The position numbers and the translations under genes were made by a program. Shown piece after piece: positions 49,849-60,555 of a stretch of 64,000 nucleotides of DNA. The notes under the pieces are model-generated. The model saw only the letters and a program-made list of their open reading frames with translations. It was not told the origin of the DNA and did no database searches. The stretch covers positions 310,001 to 374,000 of the forward strand of contig NZ_JACBYQ010000002.1 in assembly GCF_013408295.1 (NCBI RefSeq), written 5' to 3'. This DNA is from Psychromicrobium silvestre (GTDB lineage: Bacteria; Actinomycetota; Actinomycetes; Actinomycetales; Micrococcaceae). The first letter of the stretch is position 1, and each line of letters begins with the position of its first letter.

Positions 49849-52800
49849 TTATCCTTGGCTAGCCCTCGGGGAACGCCGGTGCCGACGCGGCTTGCCCTGG
49901 TGAGCTTGGGCTCACCCCCGCACGTGCGGGGAACACGGCTTCGCGGCCTTCCTTTTGATGGAAGGGCTGGGCTCACCCCCCGCACACGCGGGGAACACCT
50001 CGTAGGTTTCGAAGCTGATTCCCTCGTCGAGGGCTCACCCCCGCACACGCGGGGAGCACGCTTCCAGCGCGGAGAGGCGGGTCAGGACGGCGGGCTCACC
50101 CCCGCACACGCGGGGAACACGTCGATACAGCTGATCTCGATGTGCCGGATCTGGGCTCACCCCCGCACACGCGGGGAACACCTCTCGGGCTTGACTACCC
50201 ACCACTTAGAGCCGGGCTCACCCCCGCACACGCGGGGAACACAGAACACCATCCGCCCATCGTCCCCGCAGGCTGGGTTCACCCCCGCATACGCGGGGAA
50301 CACACGCGACCCCGGCGAGCAATGCCCTTCGTCTGGGGTTCACCCCCGCATGCGCGGGGAACACCATCCAGCCAGACCCGCGGCATAGCGTAACCGGGGT
50401 TCACCCCCGCACACGCGGGGAACACTTCGATGTAAAGCTCCGTGTAAGGGGCGGTGTTGGGCTCACCCCCGCACACGCGGGGAACACGGAGTTTCATGGC
50501 CAGGGTTTGATCATCGGTCGGGCTCACCCCCGCACACGCGGGGAACACTGTATACCCGCCGCGACGTTCCGGGCTGTCTCGGGCTCACCCCCGCACACGG
50601 GGGGAACACACACCTGTCCACGATGATGTGGCACGCATGCGGGGCTCACCCCCGCACACGCGGGGAACACAACACCACTGGGCTGGGTACGAAGGCTGAT
50701 CCGGGCTCACCCCCGCACACCCGGGGAACACTCTTGAAGCTTCTTAGCAGCCATCTGCCGGATGGGCTCACCCCCGCACACGCGGGGAACACAACAGAAC
50801 CTCGTCTTGATTCACCGGGCGACCGGGCTCACCCCCGCACACGCGGGGAACACGCAGATCAGATGATTGCAGAGTCCTCGGCAGCGGGCTCACCCCCGCA
50901 CACGCGGGGAACACGTCAAGCAGGGCATGAATGGTAGCTTTAGCTCGGGCTCACCCCCGCACACGCGGGGAACACTATGGTTCTTTCATTTGAGTTGTTT
51001 GAGGCCCGGGCTCACCCCCGCACACGCGGGGAACACAAGCTTCTGTGTCGCCTCCCGGTACGCTCTAGCGGGCTCACCCCCGCACACGCGGGGAACACTA
51101 GTGGGCGGTCTGCGAGGGCTGCTGGGAGCGGGGCTCACCCCCGCACACGCGGGGAACACGATGCTGCCGCCCTGCATGGCACTAACTCGCCGGGCTCACC
51201 CCCGCACACGCGGGGAACACGGCACGGCAGTACCGGCCACCTTTGATGTGCCGGGCTCACCCCCGCACACGCGGGGAACACGCCTCTTGCTGCTCCCTCG
51301 CACTAAGTCCAAGGGGCTCACCCCCGCACACGCGGGGAACACCGTAATGGATCTGACGCAGACAATTGCCCCGCGGGCTCACCCCCGCACACGCGGGGAA
51401 CACCTGTACTGCCTCGCTACTCGCCTTGTCTTCTGGGGCTCACCCCCGCACACGCGGGGAACACCTTGGTTTTCGTCCGGGCAACGCCCATCCTGTGGGC
51501 TCACCCCCGCACACGCGGGGAACACGTTCACCAACATTGAAGGCGGGCTTGGCTCCGGGGCTCACCCCCGCACACGCGGGGAACACGCCAGCGCACGATG
51601 GAGCTACTCAATCGATACAGGGCTCACCCCCGCACACGCGGGGAACACTTAACTTCCTCGAAGGGGATGCAGGGGGTTCCGGGCTCACCCCCGCACACGC
51701 GGGGAACACAGAGCCGATCTGAACCCCGCGAATAATGACACGGGCTCACCCCCGCACACGCGGGGAACACTCCTGGGATCCGGGCTCCCACCCACACCCG
51801 TCGGGCTCACCCCCGCACACGCGGGGAACACCTCGACCGCTAAGGAAGCCGCCGCGTCCTTCGGGGCTCACCCCCGCACACGCGGGGAACACGAAACAAT
51901 CGTGTTCCAAATGCCACCGAAAATGGGCTCACCCCCGCACACGCGGGGAACACCGTAGGGAACTCGCCGAGGCTCGGGATCTGTGGGGCTCACCCCCGCA
52001 CACGCGGGGAACACGATTCAAGACTTTTCAATCAATCGTTCAGTAAGGGCTCACCCCCGCACACGCGGGGAACACTTCGCCAGCCGCCTTGCTCCCGCGT
52101 GCATTTAGGGCTCACCCCCGCACACGCGGGGAACACAAGCTCAACGCGTGGTTGCTCGATGTTCACCTGGGCTCACCCCCGCACACGCGGGGAACACTGC
52201 CGGTTGCATTGACGTGCGTACCCATATTCGGGCTCACCCCCGCACACGCGGGGAACACGCCTTACGATAAGCAGACCCAGTAGCGTATGCGGGCTCACCC
52301 CCGCACACGCGGGGAACACCTTAGTCAGGGACTCGGCAACGTGTTCTGCTTGGGCTCACCCCCGCACACGCGGGGAACACTTAGTGCGGTGAGGGTGAGC
52401 AGGGCGGCAACGGGGCTCACCCCCGCACACGCGGGGAACACTTAAGAGGGCGAGGGTGCGCCGGAATTGGAGCTCGGGCTCACCCCCGCACACGCGGGGA
52501 ACACTTTCACTAGGTTTATCACCGATAGATCGTTTCGGGCTCACCCCCGCACACGCGGGGAACACTCATCAATGCGCTCATGCCTGTAGTGACCACCGGG
52601 CTCACCCCCGCACACGCGGGGAACACCTGCCGGATGGCTCAGGGAGCGGAGCCTTACAGGGCTCACCCCCGCACACGCGGGGAACATAAGCTCTCGACTA
52701 CGGTGTTTCGCTCACTCAAGGGTTCACCCCGCATACGCGGGGAACACAATTCCTGGTCATCGATCTGGACAGGCACACGGGGTTCACCCCCGCATACGCG

Positions 52801-55191
52801 GGGAACACGTAAGACCAGCCACTATAAGTCAGCACGGTGCGGGTTCACCCCCGCATACGCGGGGAACACTGGGCGAAGGAGAAGAAGGCGGCTGTGCGTG
52901 CGGGTTCACCCCCGCATACGCGGGGAACACCCCCGGCGACCGTGACGGTTGCAATGATTCGTGGGTTCACCCCCGCATACGCGGGGAACACAACATCACT
53001 GGAGACGCCGCCACTTCCACAATTGGTTCACCCCCGCATACGCGGGGAACACTTGCCGTGGTTCGCAACGGGTGGGCAATGGGTGGGTTCACCCCCGCAT
53101 ACGCGGGGAACACGACGTATTGGCCGAGCCTCCCACTGCCCCGAGGGGTTCACCCCCGCATACGCGGGGAACACGACATTGAACTCTGGGAAGAGGCAGC
53201 CGTAGCAGGGTTCACCCCCGCATACGCGGGGAACACACGCGCTCGGCGGGTTTGGCCCGGCTGGAATGGGGTTCACCCCCGCATACGCGGGGAACACAGG
53301 CAGCCTGGTCGCAGCCCTCCAATCACATCGGGTTCACCCCCGCATACGCGGGGAACACGTCCCGTTGTTGAATTCCACTTCATGGCGGATCGGGTTCACC
53401 CCCGCATACGCGGGGAACACAAAATCACGTTCACGAAGCCACGTAGCGGCGAGGGTTCACCCCCGCATACGCGGGGAACACTTGAATCCATGGACGATCA
53501 CGAGAAGGCGCGGGGGTTCACCCCCGCATACGCGGGGAACACCCATTGATCGGGAGGACAACGGGTCCGAGTAAAGGCTCACCCCCGCACACGCGGGGAA
53601 CACGCTGCCTATCGAATTTCGACGGCGAAGCCCCCGGGCTCACCCCCGCACACGCGGGGAACACCTGCACCCTTCGCCCATCCGATAAGCAGCCCTGGGC
53701 TCACCCCCGCACACGCGGGGAACACTCGATCCCGACCCGAATGCCGTCTGGGATGTTGGGCTCACCCCCGCACACGCGGGGAACACTGCCTGACGCTTAG
53801 CCAGCCGCAGGGCAAGGCGGGCTCACCCCCGCACACGCGGGGAACACGGCACAACAAAGTAGCGGTAGCAACACTTCAAGGGCTCACCCCCGCACACGCG
53901 GGGAACACTCGGCAACCTCATCAGCAGCGATCCGCCAACCAGGCTCACCCCCGCACACGCGGGGAACACCCGCCCCAAACCTTTCTAGCAGGTGCCGCAA
54001 TGGGCTCACCCCCGCACACGCGGGGAACACGTGTCGAGCGCAATGGCGACGGCGAGCTCGTAGGGCTCACCCCCGCACACGCGGGGAACACGGCACCCCC
54101 ATGTCTACAGCCCTTGCCCGGCGGGGCTCACCCCCGCACACGCGGGGAACACGAATGGCCTTCCAGATGCCCCGGTCGCCGTTCGGGCTCACCCCCGCAC
54201 ACGCGGGGAACACCCGTATTAGCGATCCGCTTGTGGTGAAATTCGGGGCTCACCCCCGCACACGCGGGGAACACACCACCTCGACCAGCAGGACACGACT
54301 AGCTGAGGGCTCACCCCCGCACACGCGGGGAACACGCCACCCCATTTGCTGATGTGAACCCCACCCAGGGCTCACCCCCGCACACGCGGGGAACACGACT
54401 ATCGACGTGGAATGGGCTGACTCGACACGGGCTCACCCCCGCACACGCGGGGAACACCAACCTCAGCCCCGGTCTTGCCAGCCGCTGGCGGGCTCACCCC
54501 CGCACACGCGGGGAACACGGTTCTGAACTTGGTCCAGACTGCGCCAAAAAGGGCTCACCCCCGCACACGCGGGGAACACATGACCTGAGTCATGGGCGAG
54601 ATAGAGGATTGGGGCTCACCCCCGCACACGCGGGGAACACGGTGCACAATCAAGGATGCGAGTTCGGGTCGTGGGGCTCACCCCCGCACACGCGGGGAAC
54701 ACTCAACTCATGCCCTTGCGCAAACACTCCATTATGGGCTCACCCCCGCACACGCGGGGAACACGGGTAGGTACTCTCCATAATCAGAGCGGGTCAGGGC
54801 TCACCCCCGCACACGCGGGGAACACCTTAGACAGCTCTAGGCCAGCCGCATTCACCCGGGCTCACCCCCGCACACGCGGGGAACACTTTGTCGAGTAGCC
54901 GGTTGATGATGATCGCACGGGCTCACCCCCGCACACGCGGGGAACACTGCGTAGGACGTTGACCACCAGCTCGGCTGCGGGGCTCACCCCCGCACACGCG
55001 GGGAACACGTCGTCTACTACGAGGTATCCCAGGTCGATAAGGGCTCACCCCCGCACACGCGGGGAACACGAGTGAAGTGACGAGGGCTAAGACGATAAGT
55101 AGGGCTCACCCCCGCACACGCGGGGAACACTAAGAGACACGGATCCGTTACCGATAGGGGCGGGGCTCACCCCCGCACACGCGGGGAACAC
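49849..55191 (-). CRISPR. Type I-E CRISPR array 2 (about 88 repeats)
   Basis: 61-base period. The transcribed strand of the common repeat reads GTGTTCCCCGC, loop GTGT, GCGGGG, handle GTGAGCC. From 49909 to 55164 there are 87 repeats, plus a decayed trailer repeat (49849-49876, recognisable from CGGGGAACGC and a 32-base spacer). It has no cas genes of its own. The repeats are mosaic: 14 at 52721-53542 and three near 50276-50426 carry other loop or handle bases. Single variants include AGCAC at 50032 and altered loops at 50584 and 50703. Confidence 0.98.
52721..53542 (-). repeat. Variant-repeat block inside array 2
   Basis: Fourteen consecutive repeats whose handle is GTGAACC and loop is GTAT, where flanking repeats have GTGAGCC and GTGT. 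The outermost (trailer-side) one at 52721 has lost a C. The last flanking repeat before it (52660-52687) has a mutated end. Both sides of the junction are therefore degenerate. Confidence 0.9.
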
Positions 55192-55260
55192 ACTTCTTGA
55201 CCTGCGGCTTTACCTCCAACCATAGAGGAATTCAATCACTTTGAGCAGCAGGCAAAACCA
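55192..55260 (-). promoter_or_regulatory. Leader of CRISPR array 2
   Basis: Begins with the same 15 bases as the array 1 leader (transcribed strand CGCAGGTCAAGAAGT next to the first repeat), then diverges completely. It runs up to the ribosomal terminator. Confidence 0.7.
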
Positions 55261-55300
55261 AGCCTCTAAGACGAACCAGAAACCAGAAATCCCTTAAACA

Positions 55301-55339
55301 AAGTAAGGGCGGCAGCCCGAAGACCACCACCCTTACTTA
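55301..55339 (-). terminator. Terminator of the ribosomal protein cluster
   Basis: Minus strand AAGTAAGGGTGG pairs with CCGCCCTTACTT across a TTCGGG-type loop, 11 bases past the rpsN stop, and a T-rich stretch follows. Confidence 0.8.
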
Positions 55340-55349
55340 GAGCAGGTTT

Positions 55350-55655
55350 TTACCAGCTCGACTTCTTGATACCGGGCAATTCGCCACGGTGCGCCATATC
55401 GCGGAAACGAACGCGCGAGATGCCGAACTTCTGGAGCGTGCCGCGGGGACGGCCGTCGATCGCGTCGCGGTTACGCAGACGGATCGGGGAGGCGTTGCGG
55501 GGCAGCTTCTGCAAGCCCAGGCGGGCAGCTTCGCGCTGCTCGTCGGTGGACTCCGGGTTGACCAGGGCCTTCTTCAGCTCGAGGCGCTTCTCAGCGTAAC
55601 GCTCGACAATGACCTTGCGCTGCTCGTTACGAGCAATCTTGGACTTCTTAGCCAT
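55350..55655 (-). CDS. rpsN: 30S ribosomal protein S14 (zinc-free type)
   Basis: 101 residues. It is the long S14 form with no CxxC zinc pairs ([20 protein letters not shown] start, [19 protein letters not shown] end). It follows L33 by three bases. In many actinobacteria the cysteine-free S14 and its partners replace the zinc forms in zinc starvation. Confidence 0.96.
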   Translation of the reverse strand: MAKKSKIARNEQRKVIVERYAEKRLELKKALVNPESTDEQREAARLGLQKLPRNASPIRLRNRDAIDGRPRGTLQKFGISRVRFRDMAHRGELPGIKKSSW

Positions 55656-55658
55656 CTC

Positions 55659-55826
55659 TTAGCGCTCCTCTCGGAATTCGACGTGCTGGCGGATCTTGGG
55701 ATCGTACTTCTTCAGAACCAAACGGTCTGGGTCGTTACGACGATTCTTGCGGGTCACGTAGGTGTACCCGGTGCCCGCGGTGCTCTTGAGCTTGATGATC
55801 GGACGTACGTCCTTGTCTTTAGCCAT
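55659..55826 (-). CDS. rpmG: 50S ribosomal protein L33 (zinc-free type)
   Basis: 55 residues from the ATG at 55824-55826: [20 protein letters not shown] start, [17 protein letters not shown] end. No cysteine at all. The ATG overlaps the rpmB stop (TAATG), so the genes are coupled. Confidence 0.96.
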   Translation of the reverse strand: MAKDKDVRPIIKLKSTAGTGYTYVTRKNRRNDPDRLVLKKYDPKIRQHVEFREER

Positions 55827-56062
55827 TAGAGCTTCACCCCACGAGCGAGAATCTCGGCGACAACCGCGTCAATGCCGCGAACGTCGATGGTCTTGATACC
55901 GCGTGCGGATACCTGCAGCGTCACGTTGCGACGCAAGGACGGAACCCAGTAACGCTTCTTCTGAATATTCGGGTCGAACCGACGCTTATTGCGGCGGTGC
56001 GAGTGCGAAATGCTATGCCCGAAGCCCGGCTCAGCTCCAGTCACCTGGCAATGTGCTGCCAT
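55826..56062 (-). CDS. rpmB: 50S ribosomal protein L28
   Basis: 78 residues from the ATG at 56062, which has GGAGG upstream: [20 protein letters not shown] start. Only one cysteine, so not a zinc-ribbon form. It is the first gene of the L28-L33-S14 cluster. Confidence 0.96.
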   Translation of the reverse strand: MAAHCQVTGAEPGFGHSISHSHRRNKRRFDPNIQKKRYWVPSLRRNVTLQVSARGIKTIDVRGIDAVVAEILARGVKL

Positions 56063-56116
56063 GATTTGCCTCCATTGATGTGTATATTTGTCCGCAAAGC
56101 AGCGTCCAGCCATCTC

Positions 56117-56131
56117 GGAAAATGATGATCA
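56117..56131. promoter_or_regulatory. Possible Zur-like site upstream of rpmB
   Basis: GGAAAATGATGATCA. The left half resembles the TGAAAATGAT half of actinobacterial Zur boxes, the right half does not. It is 55 bases before rpmB, where a repressor would act. Confidence 0.25.
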
Positions 56132-56496
56132 ACAGGTGCGAAAGCACTTCCAGATTCGGCCAGCTGAGGGTCCGTGCAACGTGAGCCCCTAACTACCGGC
56201 TGCCGAGTTTTCGACTACCGGAGCAATTGCCCGAATTCCACGCCACTTAGCGCCTGATAAGTTTACCGGCAGCGCGACGATTAAAGCGAATTAACCCCAG
56301 CCACCCCGCGAAGCCCGAAACAGCCACCCCCTGCAAACCTCTTGAGCATAATGCGCAAAACCCGAAGAACGAGCAGATCTTAGTTTTATGTTCTCAAGCG
56401 CAATGTGATCTACGCCATGTATTAGTGTCTTGGAAGGTTGGCCGCTAGGTCACCAAAAGACTTCAGACGACGGCGTCGGACGCAAGGGGAGAAAAC
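56132..56496. other. Divergent promoter region of rpmB and the citrate transporter
   Basis: About 365 bases with no gene. A TGTGATCTACGCCA sequence (56403-56416) looks like half of a Crp/GlxR site, upstream of the transporter. The rest gave nothing recognisable. Confidence 0.4.
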
Positions 56497-57942
56497 GTGC
56501 TGGTAGTTCTCGGCTTTTTGATGATCGCGGTCTTCATGGTGCTGATCATGACCAAACGAATGACGCCGGTCCTGGCGTTAATCCTGGTCCCCACCATTTT
56601 CGGCTTGATTGCCGGCGGCACCCTCTGGAGCCCTGACCACAACCTCGGCGATATGGTGATGAAATCGGTGGGCAGCCTCGCTTCCACCGCCGCTCTGCTG
56701 ATGTTCGCGATCATCTACTTCGGTGTGATGATCGACGTCGGCCTCTTCGACCCGCTGGTCCGTCTCATTCTCAAGGTGCTCGGCAATGATCCCGCGAAGG
56801 TAGTGCTGGGCACCGCGATCCTGGCCGCCGCGGTATCTCTCGACGGCGACGGCTCCACTACCTTCATTGTCACCACCGCCGCTATGCTCCCGGTATATCT
56901 CAGGCTAGGCATCTCACCAGTTGTGCTCACCTGCGTGGCCGGTCTGGCGAACGGCACCCTCAATATCGTCCCCTGGGGCGGTCCCACGATTCGAGCCGCA
57001 ACCGCTCTGAACGTCTCGGCCACCGATATTTTCGTCCCCATGCTGCCCTCACTTGCGGTCGGCATCTTGGTTGCCTTCGGCTTCGCCTGGATGCTCGGTC
57101 TGGGTGAGCGCAGGCGACTTCGCGCCCTCGATCCGATCGCCTGGGCCCCCGGCGCAGGACACACGATCGCATCCTCCGGCAAGACCTTCGGGAACGGCGG
57201 ACCGCTGGGTGGCGGCTTGGGCAAGGCCCTCGGCAGCGCCGGCCAACTGGTCAAGCTGAAGGCTGATCCGGCCGATTCCGCGATGGCGGATACCGTACTG
57301 GACCCGGAGCGGAGCACCTTGCGACCCAAGTTGGTCTGGTTCAACCTGGGGCTCACCATCGTCATCATGGTGATGCTGGTTCTCAACCTGATTCCTTTGC
57401 CGTACGTCTTCATGCTCGGCAGCGCCATCGCCCTGCTGGTCAACTTCCCGAAGGTGCATGACCAGGCTAAACAACTGATCGCACACGCACCTTCGGTAGT
57501 CGCCGTCGTCGCCATGGTGATGGCAGCCGGTGTGCTGACCGGCGTGCTGAGTGGCACCGGCATGGTGGACGCCATGTCGCAATGGCTGGTGAACATCATC
57601 CCGCCGTCAATGGGCCCCTTCACTGCGGTACTCTGCGGTTTGATCAGTATTCCGGCAACCTTCTTCATGAGTAACGATGCCTTCTACTTCGGCATCCTCC
57701 CGGTACTGAGCAAGACCGCAGAGAACTACGGCATCCAGCCGGTGGAAATGGCCCGTGCCTCGATTACCGGCCAGCCTGTGCACCTGCAGAGCCCCCTAGT
57801 GCCGGCCATTCTGCTGTTGGTTTCGCTCGCCAATGTGGACCTGGGCGATCATCACAAGAAGGTGCTCTGGCGGGCGCTCGTGATCTCCCTGGTGATGCTC
57901 GCCGTCGGCGTGCTTGTCGGCACCATTCCCTTCGGCCGCTGA
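56497..57942 (+). CDS. Citrate transporter, CitMHS family
   Basis: 481 residues, about 12 helices. The conserved CitMHS pieces include GVMIDVGLFDPLVRLIL, SLDGDGSTTFIVTTAAML and TPNIVPWGGPTIRAATAL-like repeats. These carriers import metal-citrate with protons. It starts at GTG 56497 with AAGGGGAG upstream. The downstream stress protein follows by 26 bases, probably co-transcribed. Confidence 0.92.
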   Translation: MLVVLGFLMIAVFMVLIMTKRMTPVLALILVPTIFGLIAGGTLWSPDHNLGDMVMKSVGSLASTAALLMFAIIYFGVMIDVGLFDPLVRLILKVLGNDPAKVVLGTAILAAAVSLDGDGSTTFIVTTAAMLPVYLRLGISPVVLTCVAGLANGTLNIVPWGGPTIRAATALNVSATDIFVPMLPSLAVGILVAFGFAWMLGLGERRRLRALDPIAWAPGAGHTIASSGKTFGNGGPLGGGLGKALGSAGQLVKLKADPADSAMADTVLDPERSTLRPKLVWFNLGLTIVIMVMLVLNLIPLPYVFMLGSAIALLVNFPKVHDQAKQLIAHAPSVVAVVAMVMAAGVLTGVLSGTGMVDAMSQWLVNIIPPSMGPFTAVLCGLISIPATFFMSNDAFYFGILPVLSKTAENYGIQPVEMARASITGQPVHLQSPLVPAILLLVSLANVDLGDHHKKVLWRALVISLVMLAVGVLVGTIPFGR

Positions 57943-57968
57943 GCCGAATAACCCGAAAGGACAACCCG

Positions 57969-58364
57969 ATGCCCACCATCATCTTGGCCCATTTGAGGGG
58001 CGACGACGGCTCCGGAGCCATCCGGGAAGCGGCCCAGCAAGCCCTGTGGCGGGGAGCGCGGGTGCTCGCAGTGAGCGCCCAAGGCGACGCGAGCGCCACC
58101 CCGGTGTACTCATCCCCGGAGGCTTTTGAGCAGATCGCAAAGGAGCTTGAGGCCGCTGGCTTGGAGTTCGAACTAGTCCCTGCGCAGGACAATAGCGCCG
58201 AGCAGGTGCTGGAACTCGCCGCCGAGCATTCGGCCGAGCTGATTGTGCTGGCTACCCGCAAGCGCTCCCCCGTGATGAAACTCTTCCTTGGCTCAATGGC
58301 CCAGCAGATCATCCTGGAGGCCGATTGCCCGGTGCTGACCGTGCGCGGACGCAACCAGGGGTAG
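57969..58364 (+). CDS. Universal stress protein (UspA family)
   Basis: 131 residues with the UspA core and the ATP-binding end RSPVMKLFLGSMAQQIILEADCPVLTV (G-S-x9 phosphate loop within). The N-terminus lacks the usual DGS start but is otherwise standard. It shares an operon-like layout with the citrate transporter and the dehydrogenase. Confidence 0.9.
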   Translation: MPTIILAHLRGDDGSGAIREAAQQALWRGARVLAVSAQGDASATPVYSSPEAFEQIAKELEAAGLEFELVPAQDNSAEQVLELAAEHSAELIVLATRKRSPVMKLFLGSMAQQIILEADCPVLTVRGRNQG

Positions 58365-58419
58365 CATGTCCAGCGGACCCTTTCGGATCCGCGACAGAGA
58401 ACTGAGCAGGAGGAGCGCC

Positions 58420-59466
58420 ATGCTGGCCACGATGATTTACGCCCCGGGAGACATTCGGGTTGAGGAGCGGCCGCAGCCCAAGATCCTGCATCCCTCCGAT
58501 GCCGTGGTCCGAGTGGTCGCGGCCTGCGTCTGCGGATCTGATCTCTGGCCTTATCGTGGCGCACGGCCCACCAAGGAACCGCATCCAATCGGCCACGAAA
58601 TGGTGGGGATTGTTGAGGAAGTTGGGGCCGAGGTCCGCACGGTCAAAGCCGGTGACTTCGTGATCTCACCCTTCTCGATCAGTGACGGTAGCTGCGTAAA
58701 TTGCCGCAATGGCTGGACCCAAGCTTGTGAACATGGCACCGGCTTTGGCGGTACCGATGGCTTCGGTTTGCCGGTGGACGGCGCCCAAGGACAGTTCATC
58801 AGGATGCCGTATGCGGATGGCACCTTGATCGCGACGCCGGAGCTGCCTTCCGAAGATCGCATCCCGGACCTGCTCACCTTGGCCGACGTGATGTGTACCG
58901 GCCATCATGCCGCGATCTCCGCCGAGGTCGGACCCGGCAAAACGGTCGTAGTGGTGGGCGACGGCGCCGTCGGACTTTCCGGAGTGCTGGCCGCCGCGCG
59001 CTTGGGTGCGGAACGGATCGTGATTATGTCCCGGCACGAAGACCGGCAGAAGCTGGCCGTCGAGTTTGGAGCCACCGACGTCGTGGCGGAACGCGGCGAG
59101 GAAGGCATCGCCAAAATTAAGGAGCTCCTAGGGGGCCTGGCTGACTGCGCGCTGGAATGCGTGGGCACCAAGGAATCCATGGACCAAGCCCTACATGTAC
59201 TGCGGCCCGGCGGGCATCTGGGTTATGTTGGGGTACCCGCCGGCGGTCCCGAACTCCCCTTGCGCTACCTTTTCGAGACTAATATTCACGTCGCGGGCGG
59301 TATTGCTCCGGCACATAGCTACATCCCGGAATTGCTACCCGAGGTACTGGACGGCAGTTTGCGCCCCGGCCGGGTCTTCGATCTCGAATTGCCCATTACG
59401 GAGGCCGCGGAGGCTTATCGGGCGATGGATGAGCGCCGCGCGATCAAGGTGCTCTTACGGCCCTGA
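58420..59466 (+). CDS. Zinc-dependent alcohol dehydrogenase (MDR family)
   Basis: 348 residues from the ATG at 58420, chosen because AGGAGGAG sits just upstream; an earlier in-frame start at 58366 is less likely. Catalytic zinc ligands appear as CVCGSDLW and GHEMVG, and the structural lobe has CVNCRNGWTQAC. The nucleotide-binding VVVGDGAVGLSGVLAA is at about residues 165-180. Substrate unknown. Confidence 0.9.
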   Translation: MLATMIYAPGDIRVEERPQPKILHPSDAVVRVVAACVCGSDLWPYRGARPTKEPHPIGHEMVGIVEEVGAEVRTVKAGDFVISPFSISDGSCVNCRNGWTQACEHGTGFGGTDGFGLPVDGAQGQFIRMPYADGTLIATPELPSEDRIPDLLTLADVMCTGHHAAISAEVGPGKTVVVVGDGAVGLSGVLAAARLGAERIVIMSRHEDRQKLAVEFGATDVVAERGEEGIAKIKELLGGLADCALECVGTKESMDQALHVLRPGGHLGYVGVPAGGPELPLRYLFETNIHVAGGIAPAHSYIPELLPEVLDGSLRPGRVFDLELPITEAAEAYRAMDERRAIKVLLRP

Positions 59467-59473
59467 TCCGCGC

Positions 59474-60415
59474 CTAGCGAACCGTTACCAAGAGGCAGCT
59501 GAGCAGCAGCGTGGAGGCTGCCGCTGCGGCCGCCGTCTTAGCTCCCCCACCGAGCTGAGTCACCAGTCGGGCGCTGCGCATCACCGAGCGAACGATCCGG
59601 CCGAAGGCTCGGAATAGCATGGAACACAGGAAGAAGCCCAGGCTGATGCCTGCCGGTAGTAACGCCACCGAGCTAAACCGTCCGGTGACATCGCGCAAGT
59701 CAAGCAGTAACACGGTACATTTCGCACAGGACATCAGGTGTCTCTCGACGCTCTGCTGGGCGGATCGAGTCAAGGTCTTATTAACATAGCGCCCCAGCCG
59801 TCCTGCGTATCTGCTGCAATGCTGAGGAACGTTTTTACTGACGTGCTGTTGGAAGTAATTGCTACGCAGGCTATCCCGGGCCCTACCCGCCATGGCGGAG
59901 ACGGCACCATCGGAAATTCCAAGCAGCTTGGCAGCCTCACTGGTCCGCTTACCCTCCACATCGAGGTACCAAAGTACGGCTCGCCAGCGGGGCGGAAGCG
60001 CCATAAAGGCCTTGGCGACGGCTGCGGATTCAAAGGCTTCCAGAATCAGATCGGGGTCGCTGAACTCCCCCTCGGGAAAACGCTCCTCGTCGGTTGCTTG
60101 GACCTTTGCGGAGGCTCGGTTGCACTCATGCGCAATCCTGCGGACCGCGGTCAGCAGATAACTCCTGAAGGAGCTATCTGGTCCCTTCCCGGCTTCCAAT
60201 TTGGAGAACAAATAGGTGAAGGCCTCGGCGACAACGTCTTCGGCATCGGCATCCAGATCAAGGCTCCTACGGGCAATAGCCAGGGCGATCCCACGATGTC
60301 TCCGGTAAAGCACTTCGAAGGCGATCTTGTCCCCTTCGCGGACATAACCGGCGAGCTGTGCGTCGCCCGCTAAATATTTCTCCCCCGGTACCACGACATC
60401 TGCAACGGATGGCAT
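59474..60415 (-). CDS. ECF sigma factor with C-terminal zinc-finger and membrane segments
   Basis: 313 residues, well above the ~190 of a plain ECF sigma. Regions 2 and 4 lie in residues ~25-190 (FEVLYRRHRGIALAIARRSL, then LPPRWRAVLWYLDVEGKRTSEAAKLLGISDGAVS). After that comes an HxxxCxxC motif (VERHLMSCAKC), the zinc-binding anti-sigma signature, and two hydrophobic segments near the C-terminus. It looks like a sigma factor with a built-in anti-sigma-like membrane tether. The signal and regulon are unknown. Confidence 0.88.
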   Translation of the reverse strand: MPSVADVVVPGEKYLAGDAQLAGYVREGDKIAFEVLYRRHRGIALAIARRSLDLDADAEDVVAEAFTYLFSKLEAGKGPDSSFRSYLLTAVRRIAHECNRASAKVQATDEERFPEGEFSDPDLILEAFESAAVAKAFMALPPRWRAVLWYLDVEGKRTSEAAKLLGISDGAVSAMAGRARDSLRSNYFQQHVSKNVPQHCSRYAGRLGRYVNKTLTRSAQQSVERHLMSCAKCTVLLLDLRDVTGRFSSVALLPAGISLGFFLCSMLFRAFGRIVRSVMRSARLVTQLGGGAKTAAAAAASTLLLSCLLVTVR

Positions 60416-60555
60416 TCGCCCTCCCCCCTACTTACTCGCTGTAAAGGACGGGCGCCGCAACCCAATAGCCTCGAATTTCCCCTTCCGAAGCGCCCCTCAA
60501 CAGTCCCCAATACTGCGTTGCTACCTAGTATGAGGCTTGGCGAGGCGCTTGGCTA

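Noticed and set aside
49486-50388. Plus-strand frame running from the spacer region into array 2
   Set aside because: About half of it is CRISPR repeat translation; the remainder lacks any recognised domain.
49909-55191. Frames encoding LTPAHAGNT / SPPHTRGT repeat proteins
   Set aside because: Same artefact as in array 1, from array 2 repeats.
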